Assembly (NCBI GenBank): GCA_016745075.1
Contig: JADGDD010000002.1
Location: 318,034 to 382,033, forward strand
Length of the DNA: 64,000 nucleotides
Source: Planctomycetota bacterium
GTDB lineage: Bacteria > Planctomycetota > UBA11346
Reading direction: 5' to 3'
Position 1 is the first letter of the stretch; the number at the start of each line of letters is the position of its first letter. Below, piece after piece: positions 44,052 to 51,806 of the stretch. Below the pieces are notes generated by a model that was not told the origin of the DNA, did not search any database, and worked only from the letters and a program-made list of their open reading frames with translations. Made by a program: the position numbers and the translations under genes.

Positions 44052-45131
44052 GTGCCAGAAGACAGTGGTGGCGGTGAAAAGACAGAAGAGCCAACACCGA
44101 AGAAACGTAGTGACGCCCGCAAAGAAGGGCAAGTGGCCATGTCTGCCGAGGTCACAACAACCGGTTTGTTGTTGGCTGGCTTTAGTCTATTGATGCTCAT
44201 GGCGCCAATGATGTATAAATCAATGGCTTCAGGTCTTAAACGGGCTTTGAGTGAGTCTATCTTACTTGAAATGGATGTGCATACGGTTGAACGTCTTTTT
44301 ATGCAGCAGTTTGGTGATACAGGTGTACTCGTATTTATTTTTTCTTTAGTCCTCGCGGTGCTGGCAATTGGTATATTACTAGGACAGGTGGGTATTTTTG
44401 CCTCATTTAAACCCTTGGTTCCAAAGTGGTCCCGCATTAGCCCAATAAGTGGTTTCAAACGATTATTTGGTTTACGTGGTTTTATGAAGTTTGTCTTCAG
44501 TTTATTCAAATTGATTTTGGTAGTCTGGATTGCTTATGCTACTTTATCGGTGGAAATTCCACAGCAGGTCTATTTCAAAATGGATTTACACGAGCGTCTC
44601 TCCTTGAATGCATGGATGATTATTATCATCGGCATAAAATTGGCTGCTGTTCTTGCGGTGGTGGCCTTAGGTGATTTTATTTACCAACGCTTTCAGCATA
44701 ATAAAGACTTGATGATGACCAAACAAGAGGTCAAAGAAGAAATGAAACAATCAGATGGTGATCCGCTGGTGAAAGCAAAAATTAGACAAATACAACGTCA
44801 AATGGCGCAAAAACGTATGATGCAAGAAGTGCCTAACGCAGACGTTGTTATCACCAACCCGACCCACGTTGCGGTTGCTCTTAAATACGATATGGAAAAT
44901 AACGGTGCGCCTATCTGCCTCGCAAAAGGTTATGATAGCATTGCCCAGCGTATTAAAGCCATTGCCGCAGAACACGATATTCCACAGGTAGAAAACGTTC
45001 CACTGGCCCGTGCCCTTGCAAAGACTGTTGAAGTCGGCCAAGAAATACCAGTAGAATTCTACAACCAAGTTGCCGAAGTGCTTAGCTATGTTTACAAGCT
45101 CAAAGGTAAAAATATGCCGAAGGCAGGTTAG
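44052..45131 (+). CDS. flhB: Flagellar type III export switch protein FlhB
   Basis: 359 residues. The N-terminal part has the typical EEPTPKKRSDARKEGQV start and four membrane helices (~32-52, ~92-112, ~145-165, ~190-210). The cytoplasmic domain carries the self-cleaving N269-P270-T271-H272, at the same numbering as in E. coli FlhB. It controls the change from rod/hook to filament export together with FliK (4393) and perhaps FlhX (4112). The start is GTG with CAGGAG upstream. It stands alone, without flhA or fliPQR. The last ~180 bp are found again, decayed, at 47981. Confidence 0.96.
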   Translation: MPEDSGGGEKTEEPTPKKRSDARKEGQVAMSAEVTTTGLLLAGFSLLMLMAPMMYKSMASGLKRALSESILLEMDVHTVERLFMQQFGDTGVLVFIFSLVLAVLAIGILLGQVGIFASFKPLVPKWSRISPISGFKRLFGLRGFMKFVFSLFKLILVVWIAYATLSVEIPQQVYFKMDLHERLSLNAWMIIIIGIKLAAVLAVVALGDFIYQRFQHNKDLMMTKQEVKEEMKQSDGDPLVKAKIRQIQRQMAQKRMMQEVPNADVVITNPTHVAVALKYDMENNGAPICLAKGYDSIAQRIKAIAAEHDIPQVENVPLARALAKTVEVGQEIPVEFYNQVAEVLSYVYKLKGKNMPKAG

Positions 45132-45455
45132 TTCGGAGTGATATGATTTACCGCAGGTTAAGCGGAATGAATGAAAAATCATTCGTAAATGAGTGGTCAT
45201 CAAAGAGATGTAGTATGTGAACATGAAAATACCGTCAACTGATTTACTAAAGTTGGTGCAATGGGCGATTTAATGAGATTGAAAGAGTCTGTCTTTTCTC
45301 ATAAAATTAAGGGTTTTGTTGATTGTTTGTATGACCCATTTTTGTGAAATAGGTTAGATTTGCAGGAGTATTTTATTTTTTGGAGGTCTTGGATAAGTTT
45401 TTTTTGGAAATAGATGGGTGTCTGGACATTACACTATGAAGGAGCACATTAAATC
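45132..45455 (+). other. 324-bp gap between flhB and the ECF-fusion gene
   Basis: AT-rich and without a convincing gene. Two small hairpins lie just after flhB: CCGC/GCGG at 45151-45164 and GAATGA/TCATTC at 45165-45184. They may end flhB transcription, though no T run follows. An AAGGAG ribosome site stands before the ECF-fusion start. Confidence 0.5.
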
Positions 45456-47837
45456 ATGCAGATCAATGCTGAACAACCTCCAGTTACGGAAAATACCTAC
45501 GCTACTCTTGTGACGACATATAGCCCTATGGTATTGGCCCGTTGTAGCCGTGAACTATGTCCTGCTGATGCAGATGATGCGACACAGGCTGTTTTTCTCG
45601 TTTTATGGCGTAGTACTTCTGCGCCGGCAGACGGCCCGAAGTTGGCAGCTTGGCTGCAAGGAGTCAGTCGAAACGTTATTCGCAATGCAAAGCGCGACGC
45701 AGCCCGTCGTACGCAAGCTCAACACCGTGCCAAAGGGAGTGGTGTCATGCATGGCAATGTTATCGACAATGAGATTGATTCTGAAATAAAAGCAGCGCTA
45801 GGGCTTGAGATGGATAAGTTGCCGCGAAGAGAACGTGAAGCAGTAGAGTTATATTATCTTGCTGGGTATACCTATGAAGAGATTGCGCAGTCTTTAAATG
45901 GGAAAACCAGTACAATTGCAGCGCGTGTACAGCGAGGCCTTGAACGTTTGCGAAGTTGTCTGAAAAAACGAGGTGTTACTTTGAGCCTCGCAGGCTTAAC
46001 GGGTATTCTCTCTGGTGAGGCGGCAACTATTCCAGACTCAGCATTGATCCAACAGATTGTGTGTAATTCTCCTTCCGCAGAACATGTCGCCGTGACTGCC
46101 GCTGACATTCCTGTGCATATATTGCGGTGGTCGCACGAAGGAAATAAAATTATGACCTATACAGGTATAGCTTTTGCCGCAGGTTTACTTGCCGTTAGCG
46201 CTATTGTTTTTGCACAAGATAAAGATATTGAAGATGCAGGCATTAGTTTAGAGCAGGAAATGACTTTAGAAGAAGGTAACATTCTTTGTGATCAAGCTGT
46301 TATTATAAGATTGAATGATCCACAACGTAGCTGGGATAGATTTAAGCAATCACCTTATGCTGCCTTTTTATCTACCGATTTAATTAAACAAGGTAATGGT
46401 GTTGCAGAGCATCTTGGCTCAAGTTGGGTGGCATTTGATCCGATGAGTCAAATGAGTGAAAGAATGCGTCATGTTTTTGAGAGGTCTCAGGTAGCGACAG
46501 CTAAAAATGTTGGCAGATTTACAAATATTGAGTTAGAGGAATGGTTGTTAGAGCAAAATAAAACAACAACAATAAATACTTTTGAATTGGCCGGTGCTTC
46601 TTTTGAGCTTGAGAGAGAAGATGTATTTTCTAGTAAAAAGTGTTTTTTTGATGGTCGAGGAGAAATTGTTTTAAGCGATTCGAGATTAGTGAGCGATTTA
46701 ATGGCTTCTGTAGCTTCATTTCTTCCTCCAAATGAAAGTTCAGGAGGAGGTAGTCTCTATTCTTGTACGGGAGGTCACGGTAGTTCTTTTAGGGCTGAGG
46801 AAAGGGGAGGGGCTATAATGATTCAGTCTGATTCTGGCGTACAGGATTTAGATTTACGTTGGTTTGAAAACCCTAGTCGGGCTCTATATCCTGAAGCAGA
46901 TCTGGAAATTTACCTTCAATCACATCCGCGTGATCAAGAAGCTTATGCTGACTGGAGCGGTAGGGATGCTGAAGTTAATCAGATAGGGTGGGTTGCGCTG
47001 AGTGTAACGCCTCGTGGTATTAGCTTAGAGGGGCGCACAGTGAAACCAGATGGCCCATTAGGGAAGCGGCAGCATGACTTAATGAGTATTGCTCCATCAT
47101 TGACAATTGATTCTTATGAAAGAGTTCCCGCTGATGCCTTATGTGTGCTTGCCTATGCGTTGAATCCAGACTTTATTGACAGCTTTACTACTCGAATTCT
47201 TTCAAGTCTTCGTAAAAGTGATAGAGTGTTGAGGGAGCTTACAGGATTAGTGCATAAATGTATTCTTAGTGCAAATGGTCCTTTGTTGCTTTACTTGCAG
47301 CCAGGACTTATGATTCCGAGTGTAACCGTGGAGCTGCCTTGTAACGAGAAACAAGCAAAGGAATTTCTTTCAGTAATGATAACTGCAACGGAAGCTTCTG
47401 AGATTGGAGGAGATCTTTTATCTTTGCAAATGAATATGTTATCAATACAGGTTGCTTATAGAGATAATAGACTGATATTTACAAGTGATCTAGGTGGCGT
47501 TGAAGCAGTATTAGAAGCGCAGAGGGGATTTACTAAACAAGTAGATGTGCTGCCAGCTTTGAGTGCATTGGAGGCAGATTCAATATGTCATTTCCTTGTG
47601 CGGCATAAGCAGTTGGCAAATCAAGTGCTTCCACTGTTAGAGATGATTCAGCCAGAATTAGGGCTTAAAGCCAAAGCCTTCGCAGAAGCATTACCGGAGG
47701 AAAATGCAAGTTGGCTGCGCTGGGGCAATGATGCAGATGGATTTAATGCTAGCGGCGATGGTGCCATGGTTCTTCTAGCTCTGCCAGCAGCTTTATCATA
47801 TATTACGGCTCAGGGAATTCCCGCAGGAGTGAATTAA
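45456..47837 (+). CDS. ECF sigma factor fused to a membrane-anchored extracytoplasmic region
   Basis: 793 residues. Residues ~10-175 are an ECF sigma factor: region 2 with DADDATQAVFLVLWR and WLQGVSRNVIRNAKR, region 4 with LPRREREAVELYYLAGYTYEEIAQSLNGKTSTIAARVQRG. A ~55-residue linker and one membrane helix (~233-252, TGIAFAAGLLAVSAIVFAQ) follow. The remaining ~540 residues should be outside the cytoplasm and match nothing I recognise; the C-terminal third has the feel of bacterial DUF3352-type proteins. Fused ECF factors of this kind are known in planctomycetes and relatives, where the extra region is thought to replace an anti-sigma factor. It lies between flhB and a decayed copy of the flhB 3' end. 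Confidence 0.85.
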   Translation: MQINAEQPPVTENTYATLVTTYSPMVLARCSRELCPADADDATQAVFLVLWRSTSAPADGPKLAAWLQGVSRNVIRNAKRDAARRTQAQHRAKGSGVMHGNVIDNEIDSEIKAALGLEMDKLPRREREAVELYYLAGYTYEEIAQSLNGKTSTIAARVQRGLERLRSCLKKRGVTLSLAGLTGILSGEAATIPDSALIQQIVCNSPSAEHVAVTAADIPVHILRWSHEGNKIMTYTGIAFAAGLLAVSAIVFAQDKDIEDAGISLEQEMTLEEGNILCDQAVIIRLNDPQRSWDRFKQSPYAAFLSTDLIKQGNGVAEHLGSSWVAFDPMSQMSERMRHVFERSQVATAKNVGRFTNIELEEWLLEQNKTTTINTFELAGASFELEREDVFSSKKCFFDGRGEIVLSDSRLVSDLMASVASFLPPNESSGGGSLYSCTGGHGSSFRAEERGGAIMIQSDSGVQDLDLRWFENPSRALYPEADLEIYLQSHPRDQEAYADWSGRDAEVNQIGWVALSVTPRGISLEGRTVKPDGPLGKRQHDLMSIAPSLTIDSYERVPADALCVLAYALNPDFIDSFTTRILSSLRKSDRVLRELTGLVHKCILSANGPLLLYLQPGLMIPSVTVELPCNEKQAKEFLSVMITATEASEIGGDLLSLQMNMLSIQVAYRDNRLIFTSDLGGVEAVLEAQRGFTKQVDVLPALSALEADSICHFLVRHKQLANQVLPLLEMIQPELGLKAKAFAEALPEENASWLRWGNDADGFNASGDGAMVLLALPAALSYITAQGIPAGVN

Positions 47838-47873
47838 GAAAATAATAGATTGGAGAATTTGTTTTTTATGTTT

Positions 47874-47900
47874 CTCCGGTCATCAAAGGCCGGAGGTTTT
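47874..47900 (+). terminator. Terminator of the ECF-fusion gene
   Basis: CTCCGG (47874-47879) pairs with CCGGAG (47890-47895), followed by GTTTTC, 36 bp after the stop codon. Confidence 0.65.
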
Positions 47901-47980
47901 CTGTGCCAATCGTTTAATGTGTGTAAAAAATAGTTGTATGAAGCTTGATACAGATTCGTTTATCGTTGAGATATTGTCTT

Positions 47981-48159
47981 ATTAAATCCATCGTCGCAGA
48001 GCACGATACCCCACAGGTCAAAATGTGCTTTTGGCCTGTGCGTTTGGAAAAACCGTTGAAGTCGGCCAAGAAATACCAGTAGAATTCTACAACCAAGTTG
48101 CTGAAGTGCTTAGCTATGTTTACAAGCTCAAAGGTAAAAATATGCCGAAGGCAGGTTAA
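47981..48159 (+). pseudogene. flhB: Decayed copy of the flhB 3' end
   Basis: Bases 48055-48158 match flhB 45027-45130 with one difference in 104. Bases 47981-48054 match flhB 44952-45026 at clearly lower identity and with one base missing, which breaks the frame. Weak similarity may reach back to ~47920. There is no start codon or upstream domain, so it is not a gene. The abrupt change from diverged to near-identical suggests recombination or gene conversion with the intact flhB 2.9 kb upstream. Confidence 0.85.
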
Positions 48160-48171
48160 CTCAGCAAACTT

Positions 48172-48207
48172 TTCCCCGCAGACTTTATCGATAAAACCTG
48201 CGGGGAA
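48172..48207. terminator. Hairpin terminator after the NfnAB-type gene
   Basis: TTCCCCGCAG (48172-48181) is a perfect 10-bp inverted match to CTGCGGGGAA (48198-48207). It lies just beyond the stop of the minus-strand flavoprotein gene; T-rich bases follow only loosely on either strand. Confidence 0.6.
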
Positions 48208-48216
48208 GGAAGGGTT

Positions 48217-50526
48217 TTAGTCCTGCTTATCTAACCATTCTGCAATGGATAGGGCAGCGGTTTTACCTGCGCCCATCGCTTCAATAACAGTTGCTGCACC
48301 AGTAACGATATCACCACCAGCGAAGACACCTGGAACATTGGTCATGCCAATATCATCGGTTACGATGTTACCCCACTTGGTCAACTGAAGGTCTGGCCAT
48401 GTTTTGGTGAGCATTGGATTTGGACCCTGACCAATGGCGAACACAATTTGGTCTACATCAAGAAGGCGTTCGCTGCCTTCGATGGCAACTGGTCGTCTAC
48501 GACCAGAATCGTCTGGTTCGCCAAGTTCCATGTTTTGGCAACGTAGGCCAGCAACTTGTCCATCATCACCGCCAACAATTTCTAGCGGACTACAGAGTTC
48601 AATCACAGACACGCCTTCTTCAATGGCATGTTCGACTTCTTCCAGACGAGCTGGCATTTGTTCGCGGGTTCGGCGGTAGATGATAGATACTTCTTCAGCA
48701 CCCAAACGTAGGGCGCTACGCGCTGCATCCATAGCCACGTTACCGCCACCAACAACAGCGGTGTGGCGAGCGCCAAGGACCGGTGTATGGTGACTTTGGT
48801 CGTAGGCTTTCATCAAGTTAATGCGGGTCAGGAATTCATTGGCACTGTACACATTTTTCAGGTTTTCACCGGGAATAGATGGGAAAGTTGGTAATCCAGC
48901 TCCAGTGCCAATAAAGACAGCATCATAACCTTCTTCTAAGAGGTATGGAACGGTAATAGCCGTGCCAATTGGCTGATTTAAGCGAATATCAACGCCAAGC
49001 TCGTTGAGTTGTTGAATCTCTTTTTGCACAATGTCTTTGGGTAAACGGAACTCAGGAATGCCGTACATTAATACGCCACCTAAGGTGTGTAGTGCTTCAA
49101 AAATACTGACCTTAAAACCAAGATAGGCGAGTTCTGCCGCAGCCGTAATACCAGCTGGACCGCCACCAATAACAGCGACACGTTTTTCTTTGGTGGAGCT
49201 GGCTTGTGCAGGGGTGTCATCATGAGACATTTGATAGTCTGCGACAAATCGTTCTAAGCGACCAATAGCAACGGGTTCGTTTTTGATACCAACAACACAG
49301 AGTTCTTCACATTGTGTTTCCTGTGGACAGACACGTCCACAGATGGCTGGTAATTTATTAAATTGTTTGAGGTGTTCAGCGGAGCCACTAAAATCACCTT
49401 TAACAATGTAGTCGAGGAAACCAGGGATATCAATGCCAACTGGGCAACCATCTACGCAGTGTGGTTTCTTGCATTGCAGGCAGCGTTCAGCTTCAATAAC
49501 TGCCATCGCAGGGGTATAACCAATAGCCACTTCATCAAAGTTGCTGGCGCGGAAGCTTGCATCTTGGTGTGGCATTGGCACACGTTGTTTGCGGCGCTTG
49601 GCAATACGTTTTTTATTTGGGTGAGCAGCTTTCTTATTGGCTTTGCCTTCTTGTTCAGTGTAGGTGCCAAGGCGGGAGAAGAACATATCCCAATCAACAA
49701 GGTGGGCATTAAATTCTGGACCATCAACACAGGTAAACTTTGTATCTTCACCAATCAGCACACGGCAACCGCCGCACATACCGGTACCATCAACCATAAC
49801 TGTATTGAGGCTGGCAATCGTTGGAATATTGTGTGGGCGTGTGGATTCTGCTACAGCTCGCATCATAATTGGTGGGCCAATAGCAATAACACGATCAATT
49901 TTTACGCCATCAGCAATCATTTTTTCAAGTACGGTGGTAACAAAACCTTGCTCGCCAGCACTGCCATCGTCGGTGACAATGTGTAGTTCATCAGCGCAGG
50001 CTTTCATTTGTTCTTGCCAGAACAGGAGTGATTCGTTACGAGCCCCCATGATGCTAATAACATGATTGCCTGCTTCTTTGAGCGCTTGCTGAATGGGATA
50101 GACTGGTGCAATGCCAAGGCCCCCGCCAACACAGACAACGGTACCAAAGTTTTGAATGTCACTGGCGTGGCCAAGCGGTCCTACAATATCAAGAAAACGT
50201 TGGCCTTCTTGGAGGCAACAGATGGCGTGTGAAGAGACACCAACATCCTGAATAACCATGATGAGGGTGCCAAGCTGCTCGTCTACATCAGCAATGGTCA
50301 GAGGGATTCGCTCAGATTGTTCATCAACACGAACGACAATAAATTGCCCAGGTAAGCCAAAACGAGCGATGCTTGGAGCAAAAACATGCAATTCAACAAT
50401 GGCTTCAGAATGACGAACGGCCTTTAAAATACGGTTATGTTGGTCATCGACACGGTCTAAGATACTATAACGATTTTCAGAATGGCCGTGGCAGACTTCT
50501 GGTGATGGTAACGAGGTATTGAGCAT
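48217..50526 (-). CDS. Fused NfnAB-type ferredoxin:NADP oxidoreductase / glutamate-synthase-like flavoprotein
   Basis: 769 residues from the ATG at 50526; upstream in-frame codons look non-coding. Residues ~15-300 are an NfnA/SudB-type FAD/NAD reductase (RIPLTI flavin motif, CVGGGLGIAPVYPI, and the [2Fe-2S] ligands in GMCGGC and TCVDGPEF). Residues ~330-769 are an NfnB/SudA or GltD-like subunit: two 4Fe-4S sites (RCLQCKKPHCVDGCP and CGRVCPQETQCEELC), FAD site GGGPAGITAAAELAYLG, NAD site GGGNVAMDAARSALRLGAE. In known systems the two are separate chains that bifurcate electrons between NADPH, NADH and ferredoxin, or act as sulfide dehydrogenase. No large gltB-type gene is adjacent. Confidence 0.88.
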   Translation of the reverse strand: MLNTSLPSPEVCHGHSENRYSILDRVDDQHNRILKAVRHSEAIVELHVFAPSIARFGLPGQFIVVRVDEQSERIPLTIADVDEQLGTLIMVIQDVGVSSHAICCLQEGQRFLDIVGPLGHASDIQNFGTVVCVGGGLGIAPVYPIQQALKEAGNHVISIMGARNESLLFWQEQMKACADELHIVTDDGSAGEQGFVTTVLEKMIADGVKIDRVIAIGPPIMMRAVAESTRPHNIPTIASLNTVMVDGTGMCGGCRVLIGEDTKFTCVDGPEFNAHLVDWDMFFSRLGTYTEQEGKANKKAAHPNKKRIAKRRKQRVPMPHQDASFRASNFDEVAIGYTPAMAVIEAERCLQCKKPHCVDGCPVGIDIPGFLDYIVKGDFSGSAEHLKQFNKLPAICGRVCPQETQCEELCVVGIKNEPVAIGRLERFVADYQMSHDDTPAQASSTKEKRVAVIGGGPAGITAAAELAYLGFKVSIFEALHTLGGVLMYGIPEFRLPKDIVQKEIQQLNELGVDIRLNQPIGTAITVPYLLEEGYDAVFIGTGAGLPTFPSIPGENLKNVYSANEFLTRINLMKAYDQSHHTPVLGARHTAVVGGGNVAMDAARSALRLGAEEVSIIYRRTREQMPARLEEVEHAIEEGVSVIELCSPLEIVGGDDGQVAGLRCQNMELGEPDDSGRRRPVAIEGSERLLDVDQIVFAIGQGPNPMLTKTWPDLQLTKWGNIVTDDIGMTNVPGVFAGGDIVTGAATVIEAMGAGKTAALSIAEWLDKQD

Positions 50527-50738
50527 ATAAGTAAGCCCTCCGTGGCAAAAGCATAAACGTAACCCGAGACTCGTCTTGCTCCAATGCCTGCTGGCCCTAA
50601 CCGTATGCATCTAGGTTATCTTTCTGCATGCGTTGTATTCGTCGTTTTGGGTCGTAAGTGCCAGTTGGCGCTCAGCACCTCCCTTGTTGCCTCGGTTTAA
50701 TGCACCACTATCCTCCCGACCACTTACGAGAGAACGCT

Positions 50739-51785
50739 ATGATGGACACTACTGACGACCTACATATTGATAAGATACGACCGCTGATATCGCCTGCGAT
50801 TTTGATGGAAGAATTGCCGTTAACAGATGAGACAGTGCAACTTATTGGTGAGACACGTGCACATATTGTTAATCTTCTGAAGGGTGACGATAAACGTTTG
50901 CTCGTTATTGTTGGCCCATGCTCCATCCATGATGAGCGGGCGGCTCTTGAGTATGCAGATAAACTCAAAGAAGCGGCTGATCGTTATCAAGATGATTTAT
51001 TGATCGTTATGCGGGTCTACTTTGAAAAGCCGCGGACCACGGTTGGTTGGAAAGGGCTCATTAATGACCCAGACCTTAACGATAGCTTTAATATCAATAA
51101 AGGTTTACATGTTGCTCGTCGTTTATTGTTAACGATTAACGAAATGGGTTTGCCTGCCGCTGCTGAGTTTTTAGATACGATTACACCGCAGTACATCGCT
51201 GACCTCATTTCTTGGGGTGCTATTGGCGCGCGTACCACAGAAAGCCAAGTGCACCGAGAATTAGCCTCTGGTCTTTCGGCTCCTATTGGTTTTAAAAACG
51301 GTACTGACGGGAACATACAAATTGCTTTAGATGCTATTCGTGCTGCTGCTCAGCCACATCAATTTTTATCCGTTACTAAACAGGGTTTGTCTGCGATTGT
51401 AGTGACGAAAGGAAACGGTGGTTGTCACCTCATCTTGCGTGGCGGTAACAGTGGTCCAAATCATGGACCAGAAGCCATAACAGAGACGATCGAACGTTTA
51501 GAAAAGAGCGGCCTTGATCCACGTGTTTTAGTGGATTGCTCACATGGTAATTCAGGAAAAGATCCTGAAAAACAGCCAAGTGTAGCGGATGAGTGTCGTG
51601 AGAATATTATTAATGGTCGTATTTTTGGCTTGATGATAGAAAGTCACCTTGTTGGTGGCAATCAAAAAGCTACGCCAGGCTGCGAACTCGTTTATGGCCA
51701 AAGTATAACAGATGGCTGTCTTGGCTGGGAACAAACAGAAACAATGCTCGCAGAGCTTGCTTCTGTTGCAAAACTGCGCAAATAG
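50739..51785 (+). CDS. aroG: 3-deoxy-7-phosphoheptulonate (DAHP) synthase, class I
   Basis: 348 residues from the ATG at 50739. Motifs are IVGPCSIHDERAALEYA, MRVYFEKPRTTVGWKGLINDPDL, GARTTESQVHRELASGLSAPIGFKNGTDG, LVDCSHGNSGK and ESHLVGGNQ, the full AroG/AroF/AroH set. It joins PEP and erythrose 4-phosphate, the first step to aromatic amino acids. Which feedback type it is cannot be told by eye. It is followed 21 bp later by thrS. Confidence 0.95.
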   Translation: MMDTTDDLHIDKIRPLISPAILMEELPLTDETVQLIGETRAHIVNLLKGDDKRLLVIVGPCSIHDERAALEYADKLKEAADRYQDDLLIVMRVYFEKPRTTVGWKGLINDPDLNDSFNINKGLHVARRLLLTINEMGLPAAAEFLDTITPQYIADLISWGAIGARTTESQVHRELASGLSAPIGFKNGTDGNIQIALDAIRAAAQPHQFLSVTKQGLSAIVVTKGNGGCHLILRGGNSGPNHGPEAITETIERLEKSGLDPRVLVDCSHGNSGKDPEKQPSVADECRENIINGRIFGLMIESHLVGGNQKATPGCELVYGQSITDGCLGWEQTETMLAELASVAKLRK

Positions 51786-51806
51786 CGCTTACTAAAGGAC
51801 TGAATT

